Below, in pieces: positions 16,731-26,249 of a stretch of DNA of 64,000 nt. The position numbers and the translations under genes were made by a program. Where the stretch lies: positions 1 to 64,000 of the forward strand of contig JALEKK010000004.1 of the NCBI GenBank assembly GCA_022769005.1, given 5' to 3'. How positions within the stretch are numbered: the stretch's first letter is position 1; each line of letters starts with the position of its first letter. The notes beneath the pieces are model-generated. The model was given only the letters and a program-made list of their open reading frames with translations. It did not search any database and had not been told where the DNA came from. Origin of the DNA: Lachnospiraceae bacterium (lineage in GTDB: Bacteria; Bacillota; Clostridia; Lachnospirales; Lachnospiraceae).

Positions 16731-17939
16731 ATGTCAGATGAAGTTAAAATTGCCGTTGCCGGAACAGGATATGTCGGTATGAGCCTGGCTGTTCTTTTGG
16801 CACAGCATAATAAAGTTATTGCGGTAGATGTTGTTGAAGAAAAAGTCAATATGATAAACAAAAAGCTCTCACCTATTGCAGACAGAGAAATTGAAGAATA
16901 TCTTAAAACGAAAGAGTTAAATTTAACTGCTTCAACGGATGCGGAATACGCATACAGCAACGCCGACTATGTTATAGTAGCTGTTCCTACCAATTATGAC
17001 ACGGATAAGAATTTCTTTGATACTTCCGCAGTGGAAAGTGTTATTGAATCAGTGCTTTCGTGCAATAAGGATGCGGTAATAGTAATCAAATCAACAATTC
17101 CGGTGGGGTATACGGAGAGAGTAAGAGAAAAATACAAAGCCGACATTATATTCAGTCCGGAATTTTTAAGAGAAAGCAAAGCTCTGTATGATAATTTATA
17201 TCCAAGCCGAATAATAGTCGGGGTAGATCTCGGAGACGACAGCCTGAAGCGGCGTGCCGAAAAATTTGTTGAATTGCTTACGGAAAGCGCAATAAAAGAG
17301 AATATTGATACCTTAATCATGGGGAGCACCGAGGCGGAGGCCGTTAAATTATTTGCCAATACGTATCTTGCCCTGAGAGTATCGTTTTTCAATGAGCTGG
17401 ACACATATGCGGAAATGAAGGGGATTAACACGGAAAACATAATAAACGGTGTCTGCCTTGATCCGAGAATAGGAACGGGATACAATAATCCGTCTTTCGG
17501 ATACGGGGGATATTGCCTTCCGAAGGACACTAAGCAGCTTCTTGCCAACTATCAGGATGTTCCGGAAAATCTGATGGAAGCTATCGTATTGAGCAACAGA
17601 ACGCGAAAGGATTATATTTCCGACGTGGTTCAAAAAAAATTAGAGCATAACAAGGATAAAACAATAGGCATATACAGACTTGTTATGAAAACCAATTCGG
17701 ATAATTTCAGAAACTCATCCATTCTCGGAGTAATAAAAAGACTTCACGGCGAAGGCTATAATTTAACAATTTATGAACCTACATTACACTCGGGAGATAA
17801 AATTCTGGGATGCGAGGTTGACAATGATATTGAAAAATTTAAGCGTTCGTCAGATATAATTTTAACTAACAGATATGACAGTTTCTTAGATGACGTATGT
17901 GAAAAAGTTTATACACGGGATATATTTCACAACGAATAA
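16731..17939 (+). CDS. ugd: UDP-glucose/GDP-mannose-type sugar dehydrogenase (UDP-glucose 6-dehydrogenase)
   Basis: This 402-residue enzyme should oxidise C6 of a nucleotide sugar to the uronic acid using two NAD+. It has the Rossmann motif [11 protein letters not shown] (about residues 7-17), the catalytic cysteine in [15 protein letters not shown] (about 255-269), and a C-terminal UDP-binding domain. The ATG at 16731 follows GGAGAAAAGGG and starts directly before the Rossmann strand, so it is chosen over 16671. As last gene of the exporter operon it suggests that the exported polymer contains UDP-glucuronate or a related uronate. A GDP-mannose substrate is less likely but not excluded. Confidence 0.88.
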   Translation: MSDEVKIAVAGTGYVGMSLAVLLAQHNKVIAVDVVEEKVNMINKKLSPIADREIEEYLKTKELNLTASTDAEYAYSNADYVIVAVPTNYDTDKNFFDTSAVESVIESVLSCNKDAVIVIKSTIPVGYTERVREKYKADIIFSPEFLRESKALYDNLYPSRIIVGVDLGDDSLKRRAEKFVELLTESAIKENIDTLIMGSTEAEAVKLFANTYLALRVSFFNELDTYAEMKGINTENIINGVCLDPRIGTGYNNPSFGYGGYCLPKDTKQLLANYQDVPENLMEAIVLSNRTRKDYISDVVQKKLEHNKDKTIGIYRLVMKTNSDNFRNSSILGVIKRLHGEGYNLTIYEPTLHSGDKILGCEVDNDIEKFKRSSDIILTNRYDSFLDDVCEKVYTRDIFHNE

Positions 17940-17962
17940 ATCAATATTTGAGATAAATGCAG

Positions 17963-17989
17963 AAACAGGGGTTGTTCCCCTGTTTTTTT
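17963..17989 (+). terminator. Terminator after ugd
   Basis: AAACAGGGG (17963-17971) pairs with CCCCTGTTT (17977-17985) around TTGTT, with a T run continuing to 17989. It ends the polysaccharide export operon. Confidence 0.9.
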
Positions 17990-18025
17990 ATATTAACAGC
18001 AAAATATAAAAAAACCGTAAATTAT

Positions 18026-18042
18026 TTTACATTCATTTTACA
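18026..18042 (+). promoter_or_regulatory. Pho-box-like direct repeat upstream of pstS
   Basis: Two exact TTTACA copies (18026-18031 and 18037-18042) are separated by five bases, an 11-base period. This is the arrangement of Bacillus PhoP boxes (TT(A/T/C)ACA repeats). It lies about 90 bases before pstS, the first gene of an operon that also encodes a PhoP/PhoR pair, so autoregulation by phosphate starvation is likely. The binding itself is inferred. Confidence 0.6.
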
Positions 18043-18128
18043 TGTATATGCATGCGGATTTTACCGCCGTGAAATAAACTAATGACATCAGTTAAGATAA
18101 ATTCAGGATATCTCAAAGGAGTCACAAA

Positions 18129-18962
18129 ATGAAAAAGATTATCGGTACAATCGTATTAGCAACATCCGTAGGAGCGATATTTGCAGGCTGCGGCGCCGGA
18201 GCAGGATCATCTGACACAACAAAGCAGGCAGAGGGAGGCACCGTAACAACAGACGGTTCTACTTCCATGAGTAAAGTAATCGGAGCTTTAAGCGAAGCAT
18301 ATGAATCAAATACAGGCGTTACTGTAACATACAATGCAACCGGTTCAGGATCCGGTATTCAGGCAGTGCAGGAAGGAAGATGCGATATCGGACTTTCAAG
18401 CCGTTCATTAAAGGATGAGGAGAAGGCGAAAGGTCTTCAGGAAACAACTCTTGCACTTGACGGTATTGCAATAATCGTTAACCCTGAAAATCCGGTATCG
18501 GATATGAGTTTGGATACTATTACAAAAATTTACACAGGTGAAATCAGTAACTGGAAAGATGCCGGCGGAAATGACTCGGAGATAGTACTCATCGGTCGTG
18601 AAGCGGGAAGCGGCACAAGAGACGGATTTGAATCTATTACATATACAAAAGATAAGTGTAAATATCGTCAGGAATTAACTTCAACGGGTGATGTTATTGC
18701 CACGGTGGCAAGCAATCCTTCCGCAATAGGATATGCATCATTATCTGCGGTTAAAGATAACGTAAAGGCACTTAAAGTTAACGGAGTTGCTCCTTCGGAA
18801 GAAACGGTTAAGGACGGAAGCTACGTTGTACAACGTCCGTTTGTACTTGTAACGATGAAGGATAAAGAATTATCCGAAAATGCTAAGAACTTTATGGAGT
18901 ACATTACTTCAAAATCCGCAAATGAAATTATAAGCGGCGCAGGTGTGGTTCCTGCAAATTAA
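18129..18962 (+). CDS. pstS: Phosphate ABC transporter substrate-binding lipoprotein PstS
   Basis: This 277-residue lipoprotein has a signal peptide with positively charged start MKKIIG and lipobox IFAGC, so the mature protein is anchored at Cys20-21. Phosphate-binding motifs are visible: DGSTSMSKVI, NATGSGSGIQAV, and GREAGSGTRDGFE, which contributes the conserved Arg, Ser, Gly and Thr ligands. It captures phosphate for the PstCAB importer. AAAGGAG precedes the ATG. It is first in pstSCAB-phoU-phoPR, behind the Pho-box-like repeat. Confidence 0.95.
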   Translation: MKKIIGTIVLATSVGAIFAGCGAGAGSSDTTKQAEGGTVTTDGSTSMSKVIGALSEAYESNTGVTVTYNATGSGSGIQAVQEGRCDIGLSSRSLKDEEKAKGLQETTLALDGIAIIVNPENPVSDMSLDTITKIYTGEISNWKDAGGNDSEIVLIGREAGSGTRDGFESITYTKDKCKYRQELTSTGDVIATVASNPSAIGYASLSAVKDNVKALKVNGVAPSEETVKDGSYVVQRPFVLVTMKDKELSENAKNFMEYITSKSANEIISGAGVVPAN

Positions 18963-19017
18963 CAGCTGTAAGCGGCGGAAATAAAATTCCGTCGCTTATT
19001 AAAATTGAGGTCATATT

Positions 19018-19890
19018 ATGAAAAAAAAGAAATTATTTGAAAATATCATACACGGTATTTTTCTTATACTCGGAACAATAACGGTGGGATTTGTTCTTGT
19101 AATCACAATATATCTCATCGTTTCGGGAATTCCGGCAATTGCGCAAATCGGACTCTTTAATTTCCTGTTCGGTCAGGAATGGGCATCCACGGCCGCAGAA
19201 CCGAAATTCGGAATTTTACCTTTTATTTTATCAAGTGTATATGGTATGGCGGGAGCCATTCTTATAGGTGTTCCGATCGGATTTTTCACTGCGGTATTTT
19301 TATCAAAAGTTGCAAATAAAAAGGTAAGAGCAGCGGTTGGAGTTGCCGTTGATCTTCTTGCGGGGATTCCGTCGGTTGTATATGGCCTTGTGGGTATGCT
19401 TGTTCTCGTACCCGGAATCAGAATATTGTTTAAATTGCCTGACGGAGCAAGTCTTCTTGCGGCTATTATAGTACTGGCGGTAATGATACTTCCAAACATT
19501 ATTAAAATGTCGATGACGGCGCTTGATGCTGTTCCTAAAGAATATGAAGACGGTTCGCTGGCCCTCGGAGCAACAGCAACGGAGACATATTTCAGAGTTT
19601 CGGTTCCTGCCGCAAAAAGCGGAATTGCCGCAGCTGTGGTGCTTGGCGTGGGAAGAGCTATCGGCGAGACAATGGCGGTTATTATGGTTGCGGGAAATGT
19701 TGCCAATATGCCTACATTATTCGGAAGCGTGCGTTTTCTTACGACGGCCGTTGCAAGTGAGATGTCTTATTCAAGCCCCGGAAGTTTACAGAGAAATGCA
19801 TTGTTTTCAATAGCCCTTGTGCTTTTCTTATTTATTATGCTTATTAATGCCACTCTTAATTTTCTTCTGAAAAGAGATAAGGAGAAATGA
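19018..19890 (+). CDS. pstC: Phosphate ABC transporter permease PstC
   Basis: This 290-residue permease has six hydrophobic segments. The cytoplasmic EAA-like loop TALDAVPKEYEDGSLALGAT (about residues 168-187) contacts PstB. The motif GIPSVVYGLVGM before it is typical of Pst permeases. It forms the membrane channel with PstA. It is 55 bases after pstS, and the short gap may hold a processing site that lets pstS be expressed more highly; no strong hairpin was seen. Confidence 0.95.
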   Translation: MKKKKLFENIIHGIFLILGTITVGFVLVITIYLIVSGIPAIAQIGLFNFLFGQEWASTAAEPKFGILPFILSSVYGMAGAILIGVPIGFFTAVFLSKVANKKVRAAVGVAVDLLAGIPSVVYGLVGMLVLVPGIRILFKLPDGASLLAAIIVLAVMILPNIIKMSMTALDAVPKEYEDGSLALGATATETYFRVSVPAAKSGIAAAVVLGVGRAIGETMAVIMVAGNVANMPTLFGSVRFLTTAVASEMSYSSPGSLQRNALFSIALVLFLFIMLINATLNFLLKRDKEK

Positions 19891-19891
19891 T

Positions 19892-20734
19892 ATGAACAGA
19901 AAAAGAAAATCATATATTGCATCGATGCGTGGATTGATGATCGTATCAACAGTAATTACCGTGGCATTGGTACTTTTCATACTTATATATGTATTTGTGA
20001 AGGGTGTTCCCAACATAACATGGGAATTACTTTCCACAAAACCGAGCTATTCGGCGGAGAGAATAGGTATTTTGCCTGATATTCTTAATACATTATATAT
20101 TTTGCTTGCAACCCTTATCATAGTACTTCCGCTTGGCGTGGGAGCGGCCATTTATCTTACGGAATATGCCAAAAATAAAAAAATAGTTTCCATAATTGAA
20201 TATGCCGCGGAGACATTATCCGGTATTCCTTCAATAATATACGGTCTTGTGGGAATGCTGCTGTTTTCAAACAATTTCGGTACAAGCCTTCTTGCCGGCT
20301 CATTAACTCTTGTTATTATGAATCTGCCTACGGTAATGAGAACCACACAGGAAAGTCTTAAGACCGTACCTCAGAGTTACAGGGAAGGAGCATTCGGCCT
20401 CGGTGCCGGAAAATGGAGAGTTATCCGTACCGTTGTACTTCCGGGATGCGTTGACGGAGTTATAACCGGATGTATATTGTCTGCAGGTCGAATTATAGGT
20501 GAATCCGCAGCATTGCTGTTTACTGCAGGTTTCGCTCATGCCATACACGGTATATTGACGGGACTTTCTTCACCGGGAGCAACATTAACGGTTGCCCTCT
20601 ATGTTTACGCAAAAGAGGAAGGTGAATTCGGCGTTGCATTTGCCATTGCGGCCATACTCATGATCTTAATGCTGTTGATAAACTTATCGGCAACTTTAGT
20701 AGGAAAATATTTTGCCAAAAGGAGAAAAGTATGA
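19892..20734 (+). CDS. pstA: Phosphate ABC transporter permease PstA
   Basis: This 280-residue permease is the partner of PstC, with six predicted membrane helices. The [15 protein letters not shown] motif (about residues 110-124) and the coupling loop [20 protein letters not shown] identify it. It starts one base after the pstC stop with AAGGAG inside the end of pstC, and its stop overlaps pstB by four bases, so translational coupling is likely. Confidence 0.95.
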   Translation: MNRKRKSYIASMRGLMIVSTVITVALVLFILIYVFVKGVPNITWELLSTKPSYSAERIGILPDILNTLYILLATLIIVLPLGVGAAIYLTEYAKNKKIVSIIEYAAETLSGIPSIIYGLVGMLLFSNNFGTSLLAGSLTLVIMNLPTVMRTTQESLKTVPQSYREGAFGLGAGKWRVIRTVVLPGCVDGVITGCILSAGRIIGESAALLFTAGFAHAIHGILTGLSSPGATLTVALYVYAKEEGEFGVAFAIAAILMILMLLINLSATLVGKYFAKRRKV

Positions 20735-21486
20735 GTGACATAATAACGGTTAAAGACCTGTGCCTTTGGTACGGTGAAAACGAGGCTTTAAAAAATATAA
20801 ACATAAATATACCGGAAAAGAGTATCACGGCGTTAATAGGACCTTCGGGATGCGGTAAGTCCACATTTCTTAAAACTCTTAACAGAATGAACGATCTTGT
20901 GGGAAATGTTAAAATTACGGGCGAGGTATGCTACGAAGGTAAGAATATATTCGATAAAGATGTGGATGTAAATGAATTAAGACGTGATGTGGGTATGGTT
21001 TTTCAAAGACCGAACCCGTTTCCGATGAGTATATACGACAATATAGCATACGGTCCGAGAACCCATGGAATAACTAATAAGATAAAGTTAAATGAAATCG
21101 TGGAAAAGGCATTGAGAGATGCGGCAATTTGGGATGAGGTAAAGGACAGGCTTAAGAAAAGCGCACTCGGTCTTTCGGGCGGCCAGCAGCAGCGTCTTTG
21201 TATTGCCAGGGCTCTTGCCGTAAGTCCGAGAGTACTTCTTATGGATGAACCTACTTCGGCGCTTGATCCCATTTCAACTTCCAGAATAGAAGAGCTTACA
21301 TTGCAGCTGAAGGAGGAATACACTATAATCATAGTAACTCATAATATGCAACAGGCTGTTCGTATTTCAGATAATACGGCATTCTTCCTTCTCGGCGAGT
21401 TGATAGAATTTGATGATACCGAAAAATTATTCTCACAGCCAAGTGAAAAGAGAACGGAAGATTATATAACGGGAAGGTTTGGTTAA
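20731..21486 (+). CDS. pstB: Phosphate ABC transporter ATP-binding protein PstB
   Basis: This 251-residue ATPase has Walker [10 protein letters not shown] (about residues 37-45), Q-loop [11 protein letters not shown] (the proline-rich form specific to PstB), signature [15 protein letters not shown], Walker [14 protein letters not shown] and the H-loop VTHNMQQA. It overlaps pstA by four bases and is followed two bases later by phoU. It provides energy for phosphate uptake and, with PhoU, signals phosphate status to PhoR. Confidence 0.96.
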   Translation: MSDIITVKDLCLWYGENEALKNININIPEKSITALIGPSGCGKSTFLKTLNRMNDLVGNVKITGEVCYEGKNIFDKDVDVNELRRDVGMVFQRPNPFPMSIYDNIAYGPRTHGITNKIKLNEIVEKALRDAAIWDEVKDRLKKSALGLSGGQQQRLCIARALAVSPRVLLMDEPTSALDPISTSRIEELTLQLKEEYTIIIVTHNMQQAVRISDNTAFFLLGELIEFDDTEKLFSQPSEKRTEDYITGRFG

Positions 21487-21488
21487 TT

Positions 21489-22130
21489 ATGAGGAGCAGA
21501 TTTGATGAACAGCTTAGTCTGTTGAATAAAAAAATGATTGAAATGGGCACGGAATGCGAGAGTATTATTTATCTGTCGGTAAAAGCTCTCCTTGAAGGCG
21601 ATACGGGGTGTGCCGATAAAGCAAAGAATCTGAGAGAAAACATTGATCATATGGAAAGGAATATCGAATCCATCTGTATAAAGCTTCTTCTCCAGCAGCA
21701 ACCTGTGGCAAGAGATCTTCGTGTTATATCCGCGGCGCTTAAGATGATTACGGATATGGAAAGGATAGGAGATCAGGCTGAAAATATTACGGATATAATC
21801 TCATACTTAAACGGAAGAACAGATGTTGAGTGCACCGACATACGCATTATGGCGGAAGCAGCCATGAAAATGGTGACCGAAAGCGTGGATGCATATGTAA
21901 GACAGGATATAGATCTTGCCAACGCCGTTATAGAGTATGATGATGTTATAGATGATGCGTTCGACCGCGTTAAACAGACTCTTATCAATATGATATCTGA
22001 AAATGCTTCGGACGGAGAATACGCTTTGGATCTTCTGATGATTGCCAAATACTTTGAAAAAATAGGAGATCATGCCGTAAATATTGCCGAATGGGTTGAG
22101 TTTTCCGTTACGGGTGTCCACAAAGGATAA
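21489..22130 (+). CDS. phoU: Phosphate signalling regulator PhoU
   Basis: This 213-residue all-helical protein has two PhoU repeats, each with an E/D-x3-D metal-binding pattern (DMERIGDQAENI at about residues 90-101 and YFEKIGDHAVNIAEW near 187-201). PhoU links Pst transport activity to inhibition of the PhoR kinase when phosphate is plentiful. It lies between pstB and the two-component genes with gaps of 2 and 5 bases, so all seven genes are probably one transcript. Confidence 0.95.
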   Translation: MRSRFDEQLSLLNKKMIEMGTECESIIYLSVKALLEGDTGCADKAKNLRENIDHMERNIESICIKLLLQQQPVARDLRVISAALKMITDMERIGDQAENITDIISYLNGRTDVECTDIRIMAEAAMKMVTESVDAYVRQDIDLANAVIEYDDVIDDAFDRVKQTLINMISENASDGEYALDLLMIAKYFEKIGDHAVNIAEWVEFSVTGVHKG

Positions 22131-22135
22131 GTATT

Positions 22136-22813
22136 ATGATTTGGTGTGTTGATGACGATGATACAATAAGAGAAATAGAAGTTTATACATTAACACAAAC
22201 GGGCTTTGAAGCAAGGGGGTTTTCCGACGGAATCTCAATGCTTGAGGCGCTGAGAACGGAAAAACCCGAACTTATAGTGCTTGATATTATGCTTCCGGGC
22301 AAAGACGGCGTTGAAGTACTCAGGGAAATACGGAATAATCCTCTGACTAAGGGGATACCTGTTATTATGGCAACCGCAAAGGGTACGGAAATGGATAAGA
22401 TATACGGACTTGATACGGGAGCAGATGATTATCTTGTAAAACCGTTCGGAGTTATGGAAATGGTTTCCCGAATAAAAGCTGTTCTTAGACGATGTGAGTC
22501 GGCAGAGAAAAATGATGACACGGTTTCGGTGGGAGATATCGTACTGATTGACAGGGAACACCTTGTTACCGTTAAGGGAGAGAAGATAACCCTTACGTTT
22601 AAGGAATACAAGCTGTTGAAACTCTTTATGAACAGCCCCGGGATCGTATTTTCGAGAGATAAGCTTCTTTCTGAAGTTTGGGGCGTGGATTACCTCGGAG
22701 AATCAAGAACGGTAGACATGCATATTAAGACTCTCCGCCAGAAGTTGGGAGAAGCCGGTTCGCAGATAAAAACGGTTATCGGTGTCGGTTATAAAATGGG
22801 GAGTTCCAAATGA
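22136..22813 (+). CDS. phoP: Phosphate response regulator (PhoP/PhoB-type, OmpR family)
   Basis: This 225-residue regulator has a receiver domain with acidic pocket DDDD (residues 6-9) and phosphoacceptor Asp in LIVLDIMLPGKDG (about residues 46-58). The conserved Thr and Lys are in MATAKG and YLVKPFG. A winged-helix DNA-binding domain follows, with SRDKLLSEVWG and ESRTVDMHIKTLRQKLG. It should bind Pho-box repeats such as that upstream of pstS. It overlaps phoR by four bases. Confidence 0.92.
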   Translation: MIWCVDDDDTIREIEVYTLTQTGFEARGFSDGISMLEALRTEKPELIVLDIMLPGKDGVEVLREIRNNPLTKGIPVIMATAKGTEMDKIYGLDTGADDYLVKPFGVMEMVSRIKAVLRRCESAEKNDDTVSVGDIVLIDREHLVTVKGEKITLTFKEYKLLKLFMNSPGIVFSRDKLLSEVWGVDYLGESRTVDMHIKTLRQKLGEAGSQIKTVIGVGYKMGSSK

Positions 22814-24468
22814 GCAAAAAGATTTTTCGTTCCGTTATGGCTGTTACGATGATCGTTTTTTTGGCTGTTTTTTTCACGGCAAGCGGCTTTTTATATAACT
22901 ATTTTGTGAAGCTTCAGGTTTCAAGGCTCAAAGATGAGCTTTCCATCGTCACCGCAAGCGTAAACGACGAAGGTGTTAAATACTTTGAAAAGTTTAATTC
23001 TTCGGTTTTTCGTTTAACAATGATATCGCCTGACGGAGAAGTGCTCTACGATACACAGGCTGATGCGGAAAATATGGAAAACCATCTAAATCGTGATGAA
23101 GTATCGGAAGCATTGAAATACGGCAGAGGCAGCAGTGACAGATATTCATCAACATTGACTGAACGTACATTTTATGAAGCGGTAAAGTTAGATAACGGAG
23201 ACATTCTTCGTATTTCCGTCAGCCAGGCCTCCGTCGGCGGATTGCTTTTGGGCATGCTTCCGGCTATAATTGCAATATTTATTATTGCGGTTATTATTGC
23301 TCTTATATTGTCTCACAGAATGGCAAAGAATATTGTAAAACCGCTGAATTCCATAAATCTTGATAATCCCGAGGAGAACGATACATACGAAGAACTGACG
23401 CCTATTCTGGAAAAGCTGAGCAAACAGCATAAGCAGATTACGTGGCAGGTACATGAGCTGAAACGAAGATCCGATGAATTTAAACAGATTACGGATTCAA
23501 TGAACGAAGGTCTTGTTATACTCGATAAAAACGGAATTGTGTTAAGTATCAACGGTGCCGCAAAAAATCTGTTTGAGACAGATGATTCCGTAATTGGGCG
23601 TGATTTTCTCGTGGTAAACAGAAGTCCGGAGATGAACGAAGCCGTAAAAAAGGCACTAAACGGCGGAAAGCACAGTGAATTTCGCAAGGAAGCAGGCGGA
23701 AAAGAATATCAGTTTATGGTAAATCGCACGGAGTCGGAAGGAGAAACAATAGGTGTTGTAATCTTATGTTTCGACATCACTGAAATGGTATTTGCCGAGC
23801 GAAATCGTAAGGAATTTACCGCCAATGTTTCCCATGAATTGAAAACACCGCTGCAATCCATAATCGGAAGCGCCGAACTGCTGGAAAATGATCTTGTAAA
23901 ACCGGAAGATACGAAAAAATTTATCGGAAATATAAAGAAAGAAGCCTCGAGGCTGGTTTCCCTTATTAATGACATAATCAGGCTGTCGCAGCTGGATGAG
24001 AATAATGAGGTTCCGAAGGAGCCGGTTGATGTTTACGGAGTTGCAAATGAAGTTGTTGAGATCCTGTCTCAGGCGGCGGAGAAAAAGAATGTAGATATAA
24101 GCCTGAGAGGAGAACATTGCATTATAAACGGTGTCAGAAGATACATATATGAAATAATATACAACCTTTGCGATAATGCAATTCGTTACAATAAGGATGG
24201 AGGAAGCGTTATTATAGATGTTAAGAGTGATAACGATGACGCAATTCTTTCCGTCAGCGATACGGGAATCGGCATTCCGATTGAACATCAGGGCAGAATA
24301 TTTGAACGTTTTTACCGCGCCGATAAAAGTCATTCAAAAGAAACCGGCGGTACAGGTTTAGGTCTTTCCATAGTAAAGCATGCAACCGCTTATCATGATG
24401 GCTCGATAAAGCTTGAAAGTAAGTCGGGAGAAGGAACGACCGTTACAATTAAACTTCAAAAAGATTAA
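22810..24468 (+). CDS. phoR: Phosphate sensor histidine kinase PhoR
   Basis: This 552-residue kinase has two membrane helices (about residues 8-32 and 140-162) flanking an extracellular sensor domain, and a HAMP-like linker. A PAS domain starts at about 215 (ITDSMNEGLVILDKNGIV). The kinase core has the phosphorylatable His in NVSHELKTPLQSI (about residue 340) and the N, G1 and G2 boxes NLCDNAIRYN, DTGIGIPIEHQG and GGTGLGLSIVKH. This is the Bacillus-type PhoR plan. It is coupled to phoP by a four-base overlap. Confidence 0.92.
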   Translation: MSKKIFRSVMAVTMIVFLAVFFTASGFLYNYFVKLQVSRLKDELSIVTASVNDEGVKYFEKFNSSVFRLTMISPDGEVLYDTQADAENMENHLNRDEVSEALKYGRGSSDRYSSTLTERTFYEAVKLDNGDILRISVSQASVGGLLLGMLPAIIAIFIIAVIIALILSHRMAKNIVKPLNSINLDNPEENDTYEELTPILEKLSKQHKQITWQVHELKRRSDEFKQITDSMNEGLVILDKNGIVLSINGAAKNLFETDDSVIGRDFLVVNRSPEMNEAVKKALNGGKHSEFRKEAGGKEYQFMVNRTESEGETIGVVILCFDITEMVFAERNRKEFTANVSHELKTPLQSIIGSAELLENDLVKPEDTKKFIGNIKKEASRLVSLINDIIRLSQLDENNEVPKEPVDVYGVANEVVEILSQAAEKKNVDISLRGEHCIINGVRRYIYEIIYNLCDNAIRYNKDGGSVIIDVKSDNDDAILSVSDTGIGIPIEHQGRIFERFYRADKSHSKETGGTGLGLSIVKHATAYHDGSIKLESKSGEGTTVTIKLQKD

Positions 24469-24551
24469 TTGTGCAAACCGGCATGTCGGGGCGAATGTAA
24501 TGTTAACATTTTTACCTTTTATGAATTAAAATATTATGTTTTATAATTATT

Positions 24552-24617
24552 AAAAGGGACACGACCGACGGGAGATTGAGGGATTACCTCATATTTCCCG
24601 CGGATCGTGTCCCTTTT
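24552..24617. terminator. Large compound bidirectional terminator between phoR and manC
   Basis: The outer 13-bp stem AAAAGGGACACGA (24552-24564) with TCGTGTCCCTTTT (24605-24617) contains further pairings CCG/CGG, GGGA/TCCC and a tip TGAGG (24577-24581)/CCTCA (24587-24591). Both flanks end in T runs on their own strand. That suits termination of both convergent genes. Confidence 0.85.
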
Positions 24618-24711
24618 AAGTACGGATAACCCGCTGTCCGGCTTTTATGATTCAGACAGCAAATAGGTTAATATCATATATCTGTTTGTACGACATATTA
24701 AATCGAAACAT

Positions 24712-25788
24712 TTATAAATATTTTTCTAAATTATTATTGCGTATTTTTGCAATAAGTTCTTTAATATCACAGGCTTTTTCCTTAGGTATTATCAGCATGG
24801 CGTCACCGGAATCGACTACGATTAAATCTTCTATACCCGCAGCGGCGATAAGCTTATCAGAACCTTCGATTATGCAATTTTTTACACCAAGAGAAACTAC
24901 ATTGCCTCTTATTATATTATTATCGGAGTCCGTTTTATTTATACGGCTTACGGCAAGCCAAGAACCTACGTCATCCCAACCGAAGTTGCCCGGTATAATA
25001 TAGATGCTGTCGGATTTTTCCATAACTCCGTAATCAATTGAAATACTTTCCATGTTAGGGAATATATTGTTAACACATTCCTTTTCGGAAGCGGTACCGA
25101 TTGACTTTTCAATTTCCGATAATGAAGAATACATATCAGGAAGGAATTTCCTGTAACATTCGGTTATGGTTGACAGCTTCCATATGAACATACCGCTGTT
25201 CCAAAGGTAATTGCCGTCCTTGAGATATTTTTTTGCCGTTTCAAGATCCGGTTTTTCAACAAATGAATCAACGGCAAATGAATTGCCCTCGGGTTTTTGT
25301 TCATTATATTTAATATATCCGTATCCTGTTTCGGGATAATTGGGAGTTATTCCGACAGTTACAAGATTGGGACCGCTTTCCGCAATTTCACAGGCGTGAT
25401 TCAACGTATCCGTAAAGATATCGTTGTTTTTAACTAAATGATCTGACGGAAGAACAATCATCGTAACGTCTTCATCGGGATATTTATGCTTTATATGCGC
25501 AGCCCCGAGCCCTATACACGGAGAAGTGTTTCGTCCGACAGGCTCGCATATTATGTTTTCCGACGGAATGCCGGGAATTTGTTCTTTTACAAGGCCTTTA
25601 TAATCTCTGTTGGTTACAACATAAACATTTTCTATATCAACGATCGAACCGATTCTCTCTATTGTAAGCTGAATCATTGTTTTGTCATCGTCTGTCAATG
25701 ATAAAAATTGTTTGGGTAAAGACTGTCTGCTTCTCGGCCAAAATCTTTCACCTTTACCTCCGGCCATAATAAGAGCAGTTTTGATCAT
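24712..25788 (-). CDS. manC: Mannose-1-phosphate guanylyltransferase
   Basis: This 358-residue enzyme makes GDP-mannose from mannose-1-phosphate and GTP. The nucleotidyltransferase signature MAGGKGERFWPRSRQ lies at about residues 8-22, followed by LPKQFLSL. The sugar-binding FVEKPD motif is near 170. The length matches the single-domain GMP type without the isomerase domain found in longer ManC. The start at 25788 follows GGAGGATATT and is preferred over 25827. It is alone on the - strand, convergent to phoR. Its product could feed the neighbouring glycosyltransferases. Confidence 0.9.
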   Translation of the reverse strand: MIKTALIMAGGKGERFWPRSRQSLPKQFLSLTDDDKTMIQLTIERIGSIVDIENVYVVTNRDYKGLVKEQIPGIPSENIICEPVGRNTSPCIGLGAAHIKHKYPDEDVTMIVLPSDHLVKNNDIFTDTLNHACEIAESGPNLVTVGITPNYPETGYGYIKYNEQKPEGNSFAVDSFVEKPDLETAKKYLKDGNYLWNSGMFIWKLSTITECYRKFLPDMYSSLSEIEKSIGTASEKECVNNIFPNMESISIDYGVMEKSDSIYIIPGNFGWDDVGSWLAVSRINKTDSDNNIIRGNVVSLGVKNCIIEGSDKLIAAAGIEDLIVVDSGDAMLIIPKEKACDIKELIAKIRNNNLEKYL

Positions 25789-25996
25789 AATATCCTCCAT
25801 TAACTCCAAAACACCTGATATATACAACGGAAAATCCGCAAATATACTCTGTGAAAACTAATAAAACTAATAAGACATTATATATGATTGCATATATAAA
25901 AGTCAAAACCAAAACTGCATGCCGTATCATATTGAAACGTAAGTATTTATTGCCTTAAATCAGATGTATACGTGTTCTTAAGAAACATTATAATCC

Positions 25997-26025
25997 TTGC
26001 ATAACAGCCGTGTTTTTCTTATAAT
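25997..26025 (+). promoter_or_regulatory. Promoter of the 26051-30725 operon
   Basis: TTGCAT (25997-26002), a 17-base spacer and perfect TATAAT (26020-26025) lie just before the small membrane protein gene. The stretch between manC and this promoter (25789-25996) shows no gene. Confidence 0.65.
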
Positions 26026-26050
26026 TAAAAGATAATATTCGGAGGTGTTA

Positions 26051-26227
26051 ATGGTTTTAATTATTGTATACATATCAGTATTTGCCGCAATTTTTATCGG
26101 GCTGTTAGTGATTATGTTAAGAATTAAACCTGCAAAAAAGGTTAAGAAAAACGAAAAGCACACGAAATCGGGCACATTTGTATCGAAGGATGCAAATGAA
26201 GACGGAGAGAATAATAAAACAGGTTGA
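26051..26227 (+). CDS. Small single-pass membrane protein (58 aa)
   Basis: A perfect GGAGGT (26041-26046) precedes ATG at 26051 by four bases. The 58-residue product starts with one hydrophobic helix (about residues 2-24) and continues with a lysine-rich, then acidic, hydrophilic tail ending KTG. The layout (N-terminal anchor, charged cytoplasmic tail) is seen in small membrane proteins of Firmicutes, but no family was recognised. It lies 23 bases before the exonuclease gene and behind its own promoter, so expression is likely. Function is unknown. Confidence 0.6.
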   Translation: MVLIIVYISVFAAIFIGLLVIMLRIKPAKKVKKNEKHTKSGTFVSKDANEDGENNKTG

Positions 26228-26249
26228 TTGTTGGAAGAAAGTGGTTAAT

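Noticed and set aside
16994-17548. 184-codon open frame on the - strand inside ugd
   Set aside because: It lies wholly antisense to a clear dehydrogenase gene, has a biased Ser/Leu-rich composition and no ribosome-binding site; it is a shadow frame.
19173-19706. 177-codon open frame on the - strand inside pstC
   Set aside because: It is antisense to a clear permease gene; Thr/Ala-rich translation is a by-product of membrane-helix codons.
23764-24333. 189-codon open frame on the - strand inside phoR
   Set aside because: It overlaps the histidine kinase core and has no start context or motif.
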